Source: Acanthosepion pharaonis (lineage: Eukaryota; Mollusca; Cephalopoda; Sepiida; Sepiidae). Taken from it: a stretch of 64,000 bases of DNA. This document shows, piece by piece, positions 37,382 through 47,565 of this stretch. The position numbers and the translations under genes are program-made. Under the pieces are notes generated by a model, which saw only the letters and a program-made list of their open reading frames with translations, did no database searches and was not told where the DNA came from. Where the stretch lies: the NCBI GenBank assembly GCA_903632075.3, contig CAHIKZ030000957.1:2782501-2846500 (forward strand), read 5' to 3'. Each line of letters starts with the position of its first letter. The first letter of the stretch is position 1.

Positions 37382-37385
37382 GTGA
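36395..37385. repeat. GAAA/GAA tracts with an embedded higher-order unit
   Basis: Long (GAAA)n and (GAA)n runs are separated by two alternating spacers. One is GTTAAATATAGAAGTTGATGG plus TAGTAGAGAAG; the other is GATCATAACAAGAGAGAACT plus a GGTGGTATAGAAG block. The spacers recur several times, so the tetranucleotide runs are part of a larger repeated unit. Lys/Glu or Phe/Leu/Ser-rich frames here are artefacts. Confidence 0.93.
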
Positions 37386-38130
37386 CAACCAAACGCAAAA
37401 AATGGAAAGAAGACGGTGATTTAATAGAATGACAACGAAGAAAGAAAGAAGAATCAAGAAAAGAGTAAAAGTAAGTAAGAAAGAAATATCAAAAGAAAGA
37501 AAGAAAACAGAAAAAAAAGAAAGAAAGAAAAAAGGAGTTGGAAACGACGAGCATTTAAAAGAATGAAGTTGATGGTGATGATATAGTAGAGAGAGCGAGA
37601 AAAAAAAGAGGGTGATGACAATGAAAAATGTAAGAAAAAAAAAGAAATAAAGACGGAAAGAAAGAAAGATGACAAATACGGTGCATAGCAATAGAAGTAA
37701 AAAGAATGAAGTCGATAGTGCAGGGTTTCCCCCCCCACCACCGCCACAAAAAAAGAAACAAGAAATTTGATACAGTTTATTTAAATGTTTGATTTTTTGT
37801 TACAGTTATTTGAAACAAAAGCAACAGATAGAAATTTAGTAGCTGAGAACAAAAACACAAATGTGGTGTTCAAATTAAAGAACTCTGGCAAAATTTCTTG
37901 GCATTTTTTTCAGTCCCAAAATTGTGTTCTTTCTTAAAGAGAATAATCATCTCGCTTTGAAAATTTGATAACTCCGGCATCCTGGAACAACAAATGGTTA
38001 AAAAATTTTATATGTTAGTTAATTTTTTTACTTCATTCATATAGTTAAATATATAGTTAACTTTTTCATATGTTACTTATTTTGTTTTATCATATCAGTG
38101 AGTAAGTTATGCGCCATGCGTGATACACGC
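37386..38130. other. Decayed purine-rich DNA and AT-rich spacer
   Basis: Imperfect GAAA repeats fade out by about 37,690. The remainder (37,760-38,130) is AT-rich with no recognised feature. Confidence 0.6.
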
Positions 38131-38137
38131 GTAAGCG

Positions 38138-38161
38138 GTCATGTATCTGTAGATACATGAC
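38138..38161. repeat. Perfect 11-bp palindrome
   Basis: GTCATGTATCT and AGATACATGAC are exact reverse complements separated by GT. It lies at the 3' edge of the SINE that follows. Confidence 0.75.
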
Positions 38162-38169
38162 TGACGAGG

Positions 38170-38372
38170 CAGATTTTTTCCCGCATTGGGTTGCCATTTC
38201 TTTCTGTGCTAGACCAGTTGCCATCCAAAGCTCTAGAACCCGGTTTATCCTACTATTTACCCTTTTCAAAGGGTATTAGCACGTAAGTGAATGCAATAGA
38301 TTCGACTGGAATTCGAACTCGGCTCTACGATTCCTCAATCCGAGCTGCTATCCATTACGCCATCGTGCGTCT
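38170..38372 (-). repeat. tRNA-derived SINE (family 2), minus strand
   Basis: On the minus strand the head reads GACGCACGATGGCGTAATGG (A-box TGGCGTAATGG), then GAGTTCGAATTCC (B-box) about 30 nt later. This is followed by a body shared with 46,810-47,140 (TAGACCAGTTGCCA..CAA on the plus strand). It is shorter than the other copy through internal loss. The tRNA-like part lacks a plausible full cloverleaf and 3' end, so it is not a tRNA gene. Confidence 0.8.
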
Positions 38373-38399
38373 TTGATCATATAGTAAATCTAAAATTTC

Positions 38400-39170
38400 T
38401 TGTTTTTTTTTTTGTGAGGCACCCTGTAGTAGAATAAAGAAAGAAAGGAAGATGGCACTGCTACAAAAGAGAGAAACAAATACGCAAACAGATATTTATT
38501 TACTTAGTTCTAGCTTAGTCTGACATAAGGCCACAATAACCAGAATCCTTATGAATCAAGCACACTAAGTTTCTGAGATTAACTTACAAACCCTCGCTCT
38601 ACCCCTGACACCCAAAAATATATAGAAACAGAAGTATGTGCTGATAAAAACAGAATTGGCGGCAAAAATAGACGATGATTCTTTCTCCTCTGCCAGCGTT
38701 AAATGAATCATTCTCCGTACAAAAGCTCAAAGCAGCATGGCCGTTGATACCAATGGTATTTCCAAGTTAGTCTGCCTTACATATGTTATTTCTCTTGTTT
38801 AAGTGCACCCTCCCCACATAAACCCCACCGTTTTCCATCTTTCTCTCGTCTTTTTCCTTTCTTTGTTGGCTCATGTCTGCCACACCTCGCTTTTATTATC
38901 AGTTTCAGACTATACTGCTTTGCCACTCTAAAGCGTTAGAATTATTCGTTCTTCGAGTAGTTCTGGTCGAGCAAACTTAGCAGGGTGAGCACGCGTCCCT
39001 TTTCTTCTCCATGGCCCACCCTTTGTTTCAGTCTGTTTCTTTACAATCTCTATGTTTGTTTGTTGTTTTGGGGTTTTTTTTTCCTTGCTTCTGTGAAACC
39101 TGATACCTGATACTGAGATCCGGGGGGGCTATCAACTCGAAACACACATTCCGAAAGAACTGAACATAAG
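38400..39170. other. Non-repetitive spacer
   Basis: Mixed-composition DNA with short A/G runs. I see no gene, homologous copy or terminal repeats. Confidence 0.5.
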
Positions 39171-39177
39171 AATCGGC

Positions 39178-39662
39178 AGAAGAAGAAGAAGAAGAAGAAG
39201 AAGGAGGAGAAGGAAGATGCAGAAGAAGGAGGAGTAGGTGAAAGATGAGGCTGAAGAAGAAGAAGAAAAAGAAGGAGGAGGAGGAGACGAGGACGAGGCT
39301 GCAGAAGAAGAAAAAGGAGGAGCAGGAGAAGGATGAAGAAAAAGGAGGAAGAGAAAGAGGAGGTTGAAGAAGAAGAAGGAGGAGGAGGCTGAAGAAGGAG
39401 GAGGAGGAGGCTGAAGAAGAAGAAGAAGGAGGAGGCTGCAGAAGAAGAAGAAGGAGGAGAAGGCTGAAAAAGAAGTAGGAGTAGGAGGACGGTGCAGAAG
39501 GAGGAGGAGGAGGCTGCAGAAGAAGCAGAAGGAGGAGGAGGCTGAAAAAGAAGAAGAGAAGTAGGAATAGGGGGAGGATGCAGAAGAAGAAGAAGAAGCA
39601 TGAGGAGGAGGCTGGGGAAGAAGAAGAAGAAGAAGAAGAAGAAGAAGAAGAAGAAGAAGAAA
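39178..39662. repeat. (GAA)n/(GGA)n purine tract
   Basis: Almost 500 bp of GAA and GGA triplets with interspersed GCTGAA and GCTGCA. Leu/Pro/Ser-rich minus-strand frames here are repeat translations. Such mirror-type purine strands can form triplex DNA. Confidence 0.95.
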
Positions 39663-39844
39663 CAGTTACTATTATAATATTGTGACGAATACGAAGATAG
39701 GAAGGAAGATATAAAGTAGGGGAAGAGAAAATGTCTACGCACCAAAAGAGACAGAGTAATTAACAACCTTCCCGCCTTTCCAAGTGCTTCCATATCCGAC
39801 CCGGGTCGGGTGACGATTGGAATCAAATGTTGCTGTTGATAAAA

Positions 39845-40310
39845 ATCAACCTAAACTTCTTTTTATATGCCGTGTCCTTTCAGGACGTAGGCGATCATGG
39901 CCCTCCACTCTCTCCTATCAATTGTGGTTCTCAATAGGTTTTTGTGTATCTTCCAACCCCACCAGACCACGCTTCGCCATGCTCCTATCCATGTATGTTA
40001 TGCGCTGTTTTCCCCTGTCTCTCTTTTCCTCTATTCGACCTGTGAGTATCAGATTCTCCAGGCACTCCTTTCTCATCACGTGTCCTAGAAATTTCAGCTG
40101 CCTCTTACTTATGTTAAGCTTAAGCTTCCTCCTTGTTTGCATCCTCTCCAAGACCGCATCGTTGCTCGCATGTTCCATTCATGATATCCTCAGCATCCTT
40201 CTGTAGAACCACATTTCCGCCACCCCGAGTCCATCTTTGAGGATACCGTCCAACATTCGCTGCCGTACAGGAGGACAGATGTCATGTAGCACCTAAAGTC
40301 AGACCCCAAA
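39845..40310 (-). pseudogene. RTE/Jockey-like LINE ORF2 C-terminus, minus strand
   Basis: The minus-strand peptide from about 40,200 contains FYRRMLRIS, MEHASNDAVLERM, KRQLKFLGHVMRKE, GRIEEKRDRGKQRITYMD and finally EWRAMIAYVLKGHGI near 39,850. This run of motifs (R.LKFLGHVMR, KR.RG.QR, WRAMI..VL) is the standard C-terminal region of one class of non-LTR ORF2 proteins. It is open over about 85 codons with stops on either side. It is the longest preserved copy of the family also seen at 4.6-5.2, 40.3-41.0, 51.8-52.6 and 63.4 kb. It faces the plus-strand copies to its right, 5' end to 5' end. Confidence 0.82.
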
Positions 40311-40339
40311 AGAAAAGAGTCCGGTACTGCTATGTAATA

Positions 40340-41090
40340 TTAATCCTTCTATATGGCAATTAATGTGAGATGTGGTTCTACAGAAGGATACTGAGAATAC
40401 TTATAAAAACACTAGGCTTGGAATCAGAAAGAGACAGTTGAAAATTCTGGGACATTTAATGACAAAAGAAAGCTTGGATAGAATCTAACATAATTGCAAG
40501 AGGTTGTAGAGAGAAACATATCGTAGCCTAGCAAACCAGTTTGTCTAAACAGATGCCAGAATAGGTACTGGGAGGGACAGTAAAAAGGCAAACATTACTT
40601 AGAACTACAAATAACGAAATATGTCTTTCAGAAGCTAAGTAATATATTAAGATTAGGAATATTTCATTAGAAACAAAAGGGAAGAATGGTGCACTGTGAT
40701 ATCTGTCCTCCAAAGTGAATGTTGATAATTTACTTACAGAGGAAGGAGGAAATTGAGCTTACAAAGATTTGGTTCTACAGAAGGATACTGAGACTACTTG
40801 GAGTATTTGAGTAACAAGGACGTTTTAAGACAAATGGGATCAAACCGACACTTGTACTTGGAATCATAAAGAATTAATTGAAAATTCTGGAACATTTAAT
40901 GGCGAAGGGGGGCTTAGAGAATCTAACACTAACAGGTTATATTGAAGCTAACAGGTTACAGAGCAAAATATCGTGTAACCTACCTAACGAGCGTGTTTAA
41001 ATGGATGGCAGAATGGAACTGGTGGGGGGGGGGGCAGTAAACGAACGTGCATTGCTTAGAACTACAAACAGCAAAAGATACTTTCCAAAA
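40340..41090 (+). pseudogene. RTE/Jockey-like LINE 3' ends, plus strand, tandem pair
   Basis: Two diverged copies of one ~395 bp segment lie in tandem. GGTTCTACAGAAGGATACTGAG occurs at about 40,374 and 40,771. Each is followed by a GAAAATTCTGG.ACATTTAATG block (the KFLGHVM codons) and by a TTAGAACTACAAA block. Both are full of stops and frameshifts. Confidence 0.7.
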
Positions 41091-41094
41091 GTTA

Positions 41095-41195
41095 AACAAT
41101 ATATTAAAAAGCTTCTACTTCTGTTCAAAAAACCGTGGAAGAGTGTGAACCGAGCGACAGGCGAATCTATCTACTCCTATTGAGGAAAAAATAAA
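41095..41195. repeat. Dispersed repeat family A, fragment
   Basis: CTACTTCTGTTCAAAA..CCGTGGAAGAGTGTGAACCG..CGACAGGCGAA aligns with the end of the 48.1 kb copy. Positions 41,200-41,780 hold nothing I recognise. Confidence 0.65.
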
Positions 41196-41791
41196 TAAAT
41201 AGTAAATAAAATTTCAGAGTGTAGGGAGACCAATGTTGTTTCCCCTTGGGTTGAGCTCATAGGAATTACGCCCCTTTAGAGAGGAGAACTCTTCTGCCCT
41301 TTTTTTCTTTTGCTTCTTAACCACCAGGGCGTCCACACACATGGAAAATGGACAATACGTAAACAGCCCAACATAGAATGAAAAGCCATTTTGATTCACC
41401 GAGTATGAGATGGTCAAAAGCCATAAAGCTGATATGTTATTTCTTTGTTGTTCTGTTAAACATTCTCGTCCTTTGGACAGTATGAACAATCATTTGTTTT
41501 GGCACATGTCTAAATCTTTTTCCCATGTGTATGTAAGTTGTATTTGCTTTATTAAATGTTGTGTTTATCATGGGCGTGTATCTCGTCTTTCTATATTCAT
41601 ATTCAGTGTTAGTGTATCAATGGCTACACTAATGCTAATATTAGTACTCAGTGCACTAGAAGGCTAAAGTATTATTCTTCCTAACACCAAATAGCCAGTA
41701 AACTATGGCTGGCTGATAAATAATACTAATCAGTGTTTAGGTGGGGACGTTAGAAGTATGGATTTGTAGTAGACTTTAAAAGGAACCTGAA

Positions 41792-42115
41792 GGCAGTAAA
41801 GCCACTAAGACGCAAGAGGGTGTGGAAGAATTAGGAACAGAAACATTAGTATTGAGGGGGAAGAAGAAAGATTAATCAGTGTCACCCCATACAAGGCAGT
41901 AAAGCCACTATGACACAAGAGGTTACAGAGTGTGGAAGAATTAGTAACAGAAGCATTAGTATTGAGGGGGAAGAAGAAAGATTAATCAGTGTCACCCCAT
42001 GCAAGGCAGTAAAGCCAGTAAGACACAAGAGGTGACAGAGTGTGGAAGAATTAAAAAAAGAAATATAAATAATGAGCGGGAAGTGGAAAGAATAATCAGG
42101 AGAACATTAGATAAC
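41792..42115. repeat. Tandem repeat, 103-110 bp, 3 copies
   Basis: GGCAGTAAAGCCA starts at 41,792, 41,895 and 42,005. The units share GTGTGGAAGAATTAG and a GAAAGATTAATCAG block. The first unit resembles the start of family A. Confidence 0.9.
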
Positions 42116-42117
42116 CA

Positions 42118-42835
42118 TTGACATTTGGAGAGATTAAAGTTGGCTGGAAAGCATGGAGCCGGAAGAGAGTTTCACAGTGCGAGAAAAGAAACTGTTAGCA
42201 TAGAACCTACGGTTACATCTCTCCAGTTCAACTGTAAATTGATGAGATCTCGACGCCAGTCTAATACTCTGCTTAAATTCAAAAGATCTAGGTACCATAA
42301 TGAAGAGCGATATTCATTCTGCTATGTACAGAAATGTGGCACAAGGCCAAAATGGGGAATGGAGGAAAAAGACTGTCTTGTTCTGTCTTAACATTAAATT
42401 TAGCTAGCCACAAACACTGACCCAAACATAACACAATATTCCTTACACAACAACAACGCATTCTTACTTTCTTTTCTTACTACATTCGCCATAATACCTC
42501 ATTGTCTCTAACTAGTTCCCATATATAAAATTCATTGTCTGTGGCAGGAGGGGAATTAAACAACAAATTTAAAAATCTAACCTCAATCCGAATAATTACC
42601 ATGAAAGTATTTATAAAAAGAAAAAAAGCACAGATAGGCAACATTACGGGAGTGGTAAGTGACATTAGCCGAACTGCCAGATCAGGTCCAGTAATATTGC
42701 TGATTCTTCCTTAGCAGGGACAACGTGCCATATTTAGCAGCAATATTCCAAGCATGGATGAATGGTAGATTTATAGATATATAAGAAAGATTCTGGACGA
42801 TTGGAGTAAGTCAAATATTCGGACAGAGACACCGG
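42118..42835 (-). pseudogene. LINE 3' end (minus strand), third copy
   Basis: Aligns with 11.3-12.4 and 12.5-13.0 kb. The GTTAGCATAGAAC...GGTTACATCT block is at about 42,197, a GCTAGCCACAAACACTGACC block at about 42,405, a CATGAAAGTATTTATAAAAAG block at about 42,600, and the ATTCCAAGCATGGATGAATGG region near 42,745. The ORF2 C-terminus is heavily decayed. This uninterrupted copy shows the empty site for the foldback at 11,407-11,770. Confidence 0.72.
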
Positions 42836-43024
42836 AGCCCTTGAGCTTGTGAAGAAGGCCGGTCAAAATTTGAGAAAACGTTAGCGATATGTCATTGCTT
42901 TTGTATTGTTTACTGATATTATCTATGGTTATGAACTTGGGTTTTTATATACATATCACCGATCATCACAAAGAACAATAAATTCGGCATACGAACTAAT
43001 AGAAAAAAGATCTCAATCTATCTC

Positions 43025-43027
<3 letters not shown>

Positions 43028-43072
<45 letters not shown>
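43028..43072. repeat. (TA)n microsatellite
   Basis: Pure TA run. The region 42,840-43,027 is unrecognised. Confidence 0.97.
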
Positions 43073-43232
43073 CTAATATTAGTGGTAAATATACGCATAC
43101 ATATGCAAAATATATAAATATATATAGATAGGTGCATACACATACATGTATATTTTTTGAATAAAAATTCCAAGAGAATAGAATCCAGGTAGAACTCAAT
43201 GTCCAGGACAGAGTAAGGATATAATAAGAAGG

Positions 43233-43276
43233 CTTAAACACTAATATTCCATGACCATGGAATATTAGTGTTTAAG
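43233..43276. repeat. Perfect 21-bp inverted repeat next to (TA)n
   Basis: Arms 43,233-43,253 and 43,256-43,276 are exact reverse complements (outer CTTAAACACTAATATTCC) with a 2-nt spacer. A (TA)n run starts a few bases later at 43,282. Confidence 0.92.
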
Positions 43277-43278
43277 CG

Positions 43279-43281
<3 letters not shown>

Positions 43282-43334
<53 letters not shown>
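43282..43334. repeat. (TA)n microsatellite
   Basis: Pure TA run followed by a short (CA)n at 43,341-43,353. Confidence 0.97.
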
Positions 43335-43336
<2 letters not shown>

Positions 43337-43370
43337 CATAACACACACACACACCAATAAACCAAAGATA

Positions 43371-44234
43371 TACAGGATGCGATGGGTAAATTGTCACCAT
43401 TTTATATTTTTAATTTCACGTAAGCGCGTTGTTTGTTTATGATTTTGTCGACTGCACATTATAGTGGGGTCAGTTGGGCAACGTCTGTGACAAAAAGAGC
43501 ACAATGACGCAGTTCACTCCTCCAGGAATTTGGAAACGTCATGCGGTCCTGCTTGGCATTCGCACCGGAAAATCCAGTACCAACATTTCAGAGTGTTTGG
43601 GTCGCAATCTGAGGACAGTGTAGAGGATTCGGAAAGAGTCCGATGAGTTTAATGGTGATTACGAAGGTGTCTGAAGTGTTCACTAGTGATGGCGACGTTA
43701 TGCCTCCATTCACAGGGCCTCAGACTCAACATGGAGGCCTACATCAAGTGCGTTGAGGAGGTAGTGCTGCTCTGGGTTAAGAGGTTGATTGCTGGAAGAC
43801 ACAGCAACAGCACTCTGCACCATGCCTCGCAAGCAAGTGAACCTAGTCATGGTTGTAAGACAATTTCTGCGACCACATCACTCCTTATATCTGGTCAACT
43901 AACTCCCCAGACTGCAACCTCATTAATTATTATGTGAGGGTCACAGTTGTGAGACCAACAAAACTCCTTGTAACACTGAAGATGAACTGAAAGCAAGGAT
44001 TATGGCAGCATCCACCAACTTAAACAAGGAGACCGTCCAGAAGAGATGGAGGAGATTCCGAAGTCGTCTAGAGCTCGTGATTGAAGCCAATGGTGATTTT
44101 ATTCAATAAATTTACTCTTTAGTATTTCAAGATATTTTTGTGTAATTTTGGTAAATATATCTGTTAAAATGAGATGTCAGTGTTAGTTTCATTTTTGCGT
44201 AATTTAGACGCCAATTCATCCATCGCATTCTGTA
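43371..44234 (+). mobile_element. Decayed mariner-like element with terminal repeats
   Basis: TACAGGATGCGATGGGTAAA at the left end and its near reverse complement at the right end (TACAGAATGCGATGGATGAA on the minus strand) bound an 864-bp element next to TA dinucleotides. Plus-strand frames give MTQFTPPGIWKRHAVLLGIR near 43,505, a GLRLNMEAYIK...VLLWVKRLIAGR block near 43,722, and TEDELKARIMAASTNLNKET, then FRSRLELVIEANGDF ending near 44,110. This order fits the N-terminal HTH, the region around the second catalytic Asp, and the C-terminus of mariner-type transposases. The QQDSAP.H segment is degraded, the first catalytic region is missing, and stops occur, so the element is non-autonomous. 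Confidence 0.8.
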
Positions 44235-44404
44235 TAAAGAAAAAGAACACTTTTTGATCTTCGGATCTGAGAAGGTAATTTAATTTATTGCCCCAATTAT
44301 CCTACTTTTGTGTTTCATTCCAACCTGAAGAACACAATGCCAAATCGCTTCGTTAAACAGCATCCCCACTTTGTCCCATTACCTCGATTTTTGTTTCAGA
44401 TACT

Positions 44405-44406
<2 letters not shown>

Positions 44407-44487
<81 letters not shown>
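44407..44487. repeat. (TA)n microsatellite
   Basis: About 80 bp of TA. Confidence 0.98.
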
Positions 44488-44488
<1 letters not shown>

Positions 44489-44689
44489 AAGAAAGAACAG
44501 TAAGATATATAATCCGGTGTTCTTATTGATATTTTTTACTCTTATTTTTACAAAACAGTGCTCAATATAAATTCACAGAGCATAAATATTATAAATAAAC
44601 TGATTTAAAATGTCTTTTTCGTTACACAGTAATAACCATGTTTCAAAAATGGAAGCTAAAAACTTCAAATTTAATTTTGTAATTAAATT

Positions 44690-44773
44690 AAAAGCATTAG
44701 TTCCATTTCACCTTCAAGCGAATATTGGAATATTCTAATATTCGCTTGAAGATGAAATGGAACTAATGCTTTT
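44690..44773. repeat. Near-perfect 37-bp inverted repeat next to (CA)n(TA)n
   Basis: Arms 44,690-44,726 and 44,737-44,773 pair with one mismatch around a 10-nt loop. The arm contains CATTAGTTCCATTTCA and CTTCAAGCG. The motif resembles the palindrome at 2047-2101 (CGCTTGAGGATGAAAC versus CGCTTGAAGATGAAAT). Confidence 0.92.
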
Positions 44774-44805
44774 AAATAAGCATATTTTAAATAAGTTAAT
44801 TTATA

Positions 44806-44911
<106 letters not shown>

Positions 44912-45227
44912 CATAGTTTACTGCTAACAGCAAGCAGAAATATTTCTCCTCCCGATGATATCCATTTTGGTAGAAACTAGTTAAGGAATCTAAATGAAAT
45001 AATAATAAAAAAAAACGAAAGCCAGTGTGTCTAAAGATTTTAATTTTTTAATATTTTTTTATTGTTCAATATATATGGGGAGGGGTAAACATATTTTTTT
45101 AATTTAATCGAAATCGAAATCTGTTTAATTTTTATTCCATTTTTTCCAATTTTCGAATAAGAATAAGAATAAGATGCGGTCTGAATCAACCGTTACTTCA
45201 GTCAGCCTTTGATAGATTCAAATTTTT

Positions 45228-45375
45228 TTAATGTATCAGAATAACAGAATATCAGATTATCAGAATATCAGAATATCAAAGTATTAGAATATCAGAATAA
45301 CAGAATTTCTATTTATCGGAATATCAGATTATCAGATTATCAGAATAACAAAGTATTAAAATATCAGAATATAAT
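45228..45375. repeat. Short-unit degenerate tandem repeat
   Basis: Copies of ATCAGAAT / ATCAGATT with an 8-10 bp period. Confidence 0.85.
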
Positions 45376-45865
45376 TTTGGGCTCTTGCCAACCCCAAAGA
45401 GAGCGAGAAAGAGACAAAGATATATAGAGAAAGAAACAGAGAGAGAGAGAGAGAGGGGGGACGCTATTATTCCCCAACCGTATCGGGCTTATCAGATTCA
45501 AGTTAACTTTACCCTTCCACGAGCATTTTGCTTAAAGTTTTGCTTCCATTACGGGCGTCGCGTTCTCACGATAGCATCTTGAAGAAAGCGATTTCAATTT
45601 GCCTTGATCCACTCACATCTGTGCAAGTAAACAGAGAGAAACCGTAAACGGGTTTTTGTGTCCGCTGAGGCTACAGCCTCCATCCTTTCAGCTGTTAACC
45701 TGCCTGTGCCGATATATCAAACTGGGGCCGCGCGTTCAAAGTACAATCAAGGGGCGGGGCACTTACCAGCAGGGTCAGAGTTTAAAGTGCACATTGCGAA
45801 AAACCGTACAGAGTGCTTTTGTACTCACTATTCTTGGCGTAACGGAAAAACACACACATCTACAC
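45376..45865. other. Non-repetitive, relatively GC-rich island
   Basis: After a (GA)n stretch at 45,403-45,455, about 400 bp have balanced composition and no copy elsewhere in the window. A plus-strand frame (about 45,658-45,850) reads SAEATASILSAVNLPVPIYQ, then a TGAARSKYNQGAGHLP block. The minus strand holds a donor-like CTGGTAAGTG at about 45,764-45,773. I do not recognise any domain. It is the best place in the window to look for a host exon, but the evidence is thin. Confidence 0.25.
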
Positions 45866-45867
45866 AA

Positions 45868-45869
45868 AC

Positions 45870-45930
<61 letters not shown>

Positions 45931-46122
45931 GTTTAGTTTATATATATATATATATGTGCGTGTGTGTGCGTGTATATATGTGTGTGTGCGTTTGTGTAAA
46001 AAATTATTCACGCCTCTTTGTACCACGTGTATACATAAACATGTTTTATTATTTTTTATTATTTTATTTATTTTTATTTATTTTATTATTTTATTATTGA
46101 TTTTATTATTATTATGATTTGA

Positions 46123-46156
<34 letters not shown>

Positions 46157-46430
46157 GTTATCATTATTATATTTTATTATTTTTATTTATTTTATTATTT
46201 TTAATCATGCCTCTTTGTACCACGTGTATACATAAACATAATGTTTTATTATTTTTTTTATTATTTTATTATTTATTTTATTATTATTATTATTATTATT
46301 TTATTTTATTATTATTATTTTATTTTATTATTTTTATTTTTTTATCAATTTTATTTATTATTTTTACTTATTTTATTATTTATTATTTTTATTAAAAAAT
46401 TTTATTATTTTATGTACCTCAGCTCTGTTT
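45868..46430. repeat. (TA)n, (TG)n and (TTA)n low-complexity block with duplication
   Basis: (TA)n at 45,871-45,955 with TG runs up to 45,995, then (TTA)n-type DNA from 46,048 to 46,400. The segment GCCTCTTTGTACCACGTGTA plus TACATAAACAT occurs twice, at about 46,011 and 46,206, so a ~195 bp unit was duplicated. Confidence 0.93.
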
Positions 46431-46587
46431 TTGCCATGGATCTCTTCTTCTTTGTCTATTTATCAGCCGAAGAGCTACACAAACTGAATCAAGTCCCATG
46501 ACGACTGGATCTAATCTCTATAATTCGTGTGAGTAGTGATAAAATAAGTGAACATTTAATTGTATTGATAAGTATCTGTACATTTGC

Positions 46588-46592
46588 AGATG

Positions 46593-46625
<33 letters not shown>
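46588..46625. repeat. (CTAT)n microsatellite
   Basis: Nine tandem CTAT units, with two more at 46,636-46,647. Confidence 0.97.
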
Positions 46626-46684
46626 GTCACTTCAGGATCTATCTATCTAGGTAGCTAGCTTTTAATCATTTCACCCCAGTCAAG

Positions 46685-46800
46685 TCAGCATGGATGTATG
46701 GCAGACTTATAGAATGTAAGATAAATTCTGGACGATTGAATTAAGACAAATATTCGGCCAGAGACACCGGACCATTCTGCTTCATGAATCCAGATTTTGG
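46685..46800 (-). pseudogene. LINE C-terminal fragment, minus strand
   Basis: GCATGGATG.ATGG.AGA.TTATAGA followed by AAATTCTGGACGATTG and AAATATTCGG.CAGAGACACCGGA aligns with the same region of the LINE copy at 42,755-42,840. Only about 110 bp remains. Confidence 0.65.
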
Positions 46801-46804
46801 CAGA

Positions 46805-47140
46805 CGAACCCGTCCGTCCACTTGTCAGGGGGGGGGCTATCAGCAAAGGACGTCATGAAATCATGTGTGGAGGTCCTTCCTGGTAATCTAAGGACCACCT
46901 TAAACAAATTTACGCCACTCCGGGTTTGAATTCAGAGTTTTCCTTCTCCTAGACCAGTTGCCACCCAAGGCTATAGAACCCAGTCTGTCCTGCTATTTAC
47001 CCATAGCTGGAGAGAGAAGAGGATTCACACGTTTTCCAAGGGTATTCGCGTAAGTGAATATAATGGATTCGACTGGAATTCGAACTCGGCTCTCCGATTC
47101 CTCAATCCAAGCCGCTATCCATTATTCCACCGTGCCTCCT
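46805..47140 (-). repeat. tRNA-derived SINE (family 2), longer copy
   Basis: Same family as 38,170-38,372. On the minus strand the head has an A-box-like TGGAATAATGGATAGC and a GAGTTCGAATTCC B-box. The body carries the TAGACCAGTTGCCA segment and extends to about 46,805. The length (~335 bp) suggests a composite SINE. Positions 47,150-47,560 hold no recognised element. Confidence 0.8.
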
Positions 47141-47565
47141 CAAAAATATTAATACAAGCAAAATTAGAATAAGATAATTGAATGAAAAATATTGTAGCTT
47201 CATAAGTTTGTAACGGCGCTGACAGTTTGTAACCTGACATAAGCAGAAAGATGATTGTGCTCCGTCAGGTTATCTTGCCCAGTCAAACACCATTGCCTCA
47301 GTGTATGTTGGGCCCCTATGACCCTAATGGGTTACGGGAGTCGTGACCGTGATAAATATTTATCTCAAGTTATTCTATGGGTGCGACTAGTACCATGTAA
47401 CCTAGTACTACCTGCTGCTGCATGTCGGATCATCACCGTCTCAACCGATTCCCCAACCAGGTATTTTTTTTTCTTTTTCCTGCCGAGGAAAGTGGCTAGG
47501 TACAAGAATTAAAAACAAAGACCTGAGTAGAAAGGGAAATGTATTCTGAATTTTTATGACAGATT

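Noticed and set aside
38290..38372. tRNA gene on the minus strand (also considered at 47.1, 52.4 and 5.5 kb)
   Set aside because: A- and B-boxes are present but the acceptor stem does not close and each is fused to a SINE body.
36559..39826. Lys/Glu-rich and Phe/Leu/Ser/Pro-rich frames
   Set aside because: Translations of GAAA, GAA and GGA tracts, not transmembrane or signal proteins.
42125..42391. An 88-codon plus-strand frame as a host gene
   Set aside because: It lies antisense within a LINE 3' region shared with copies at 11.8 and 12.6 kb.
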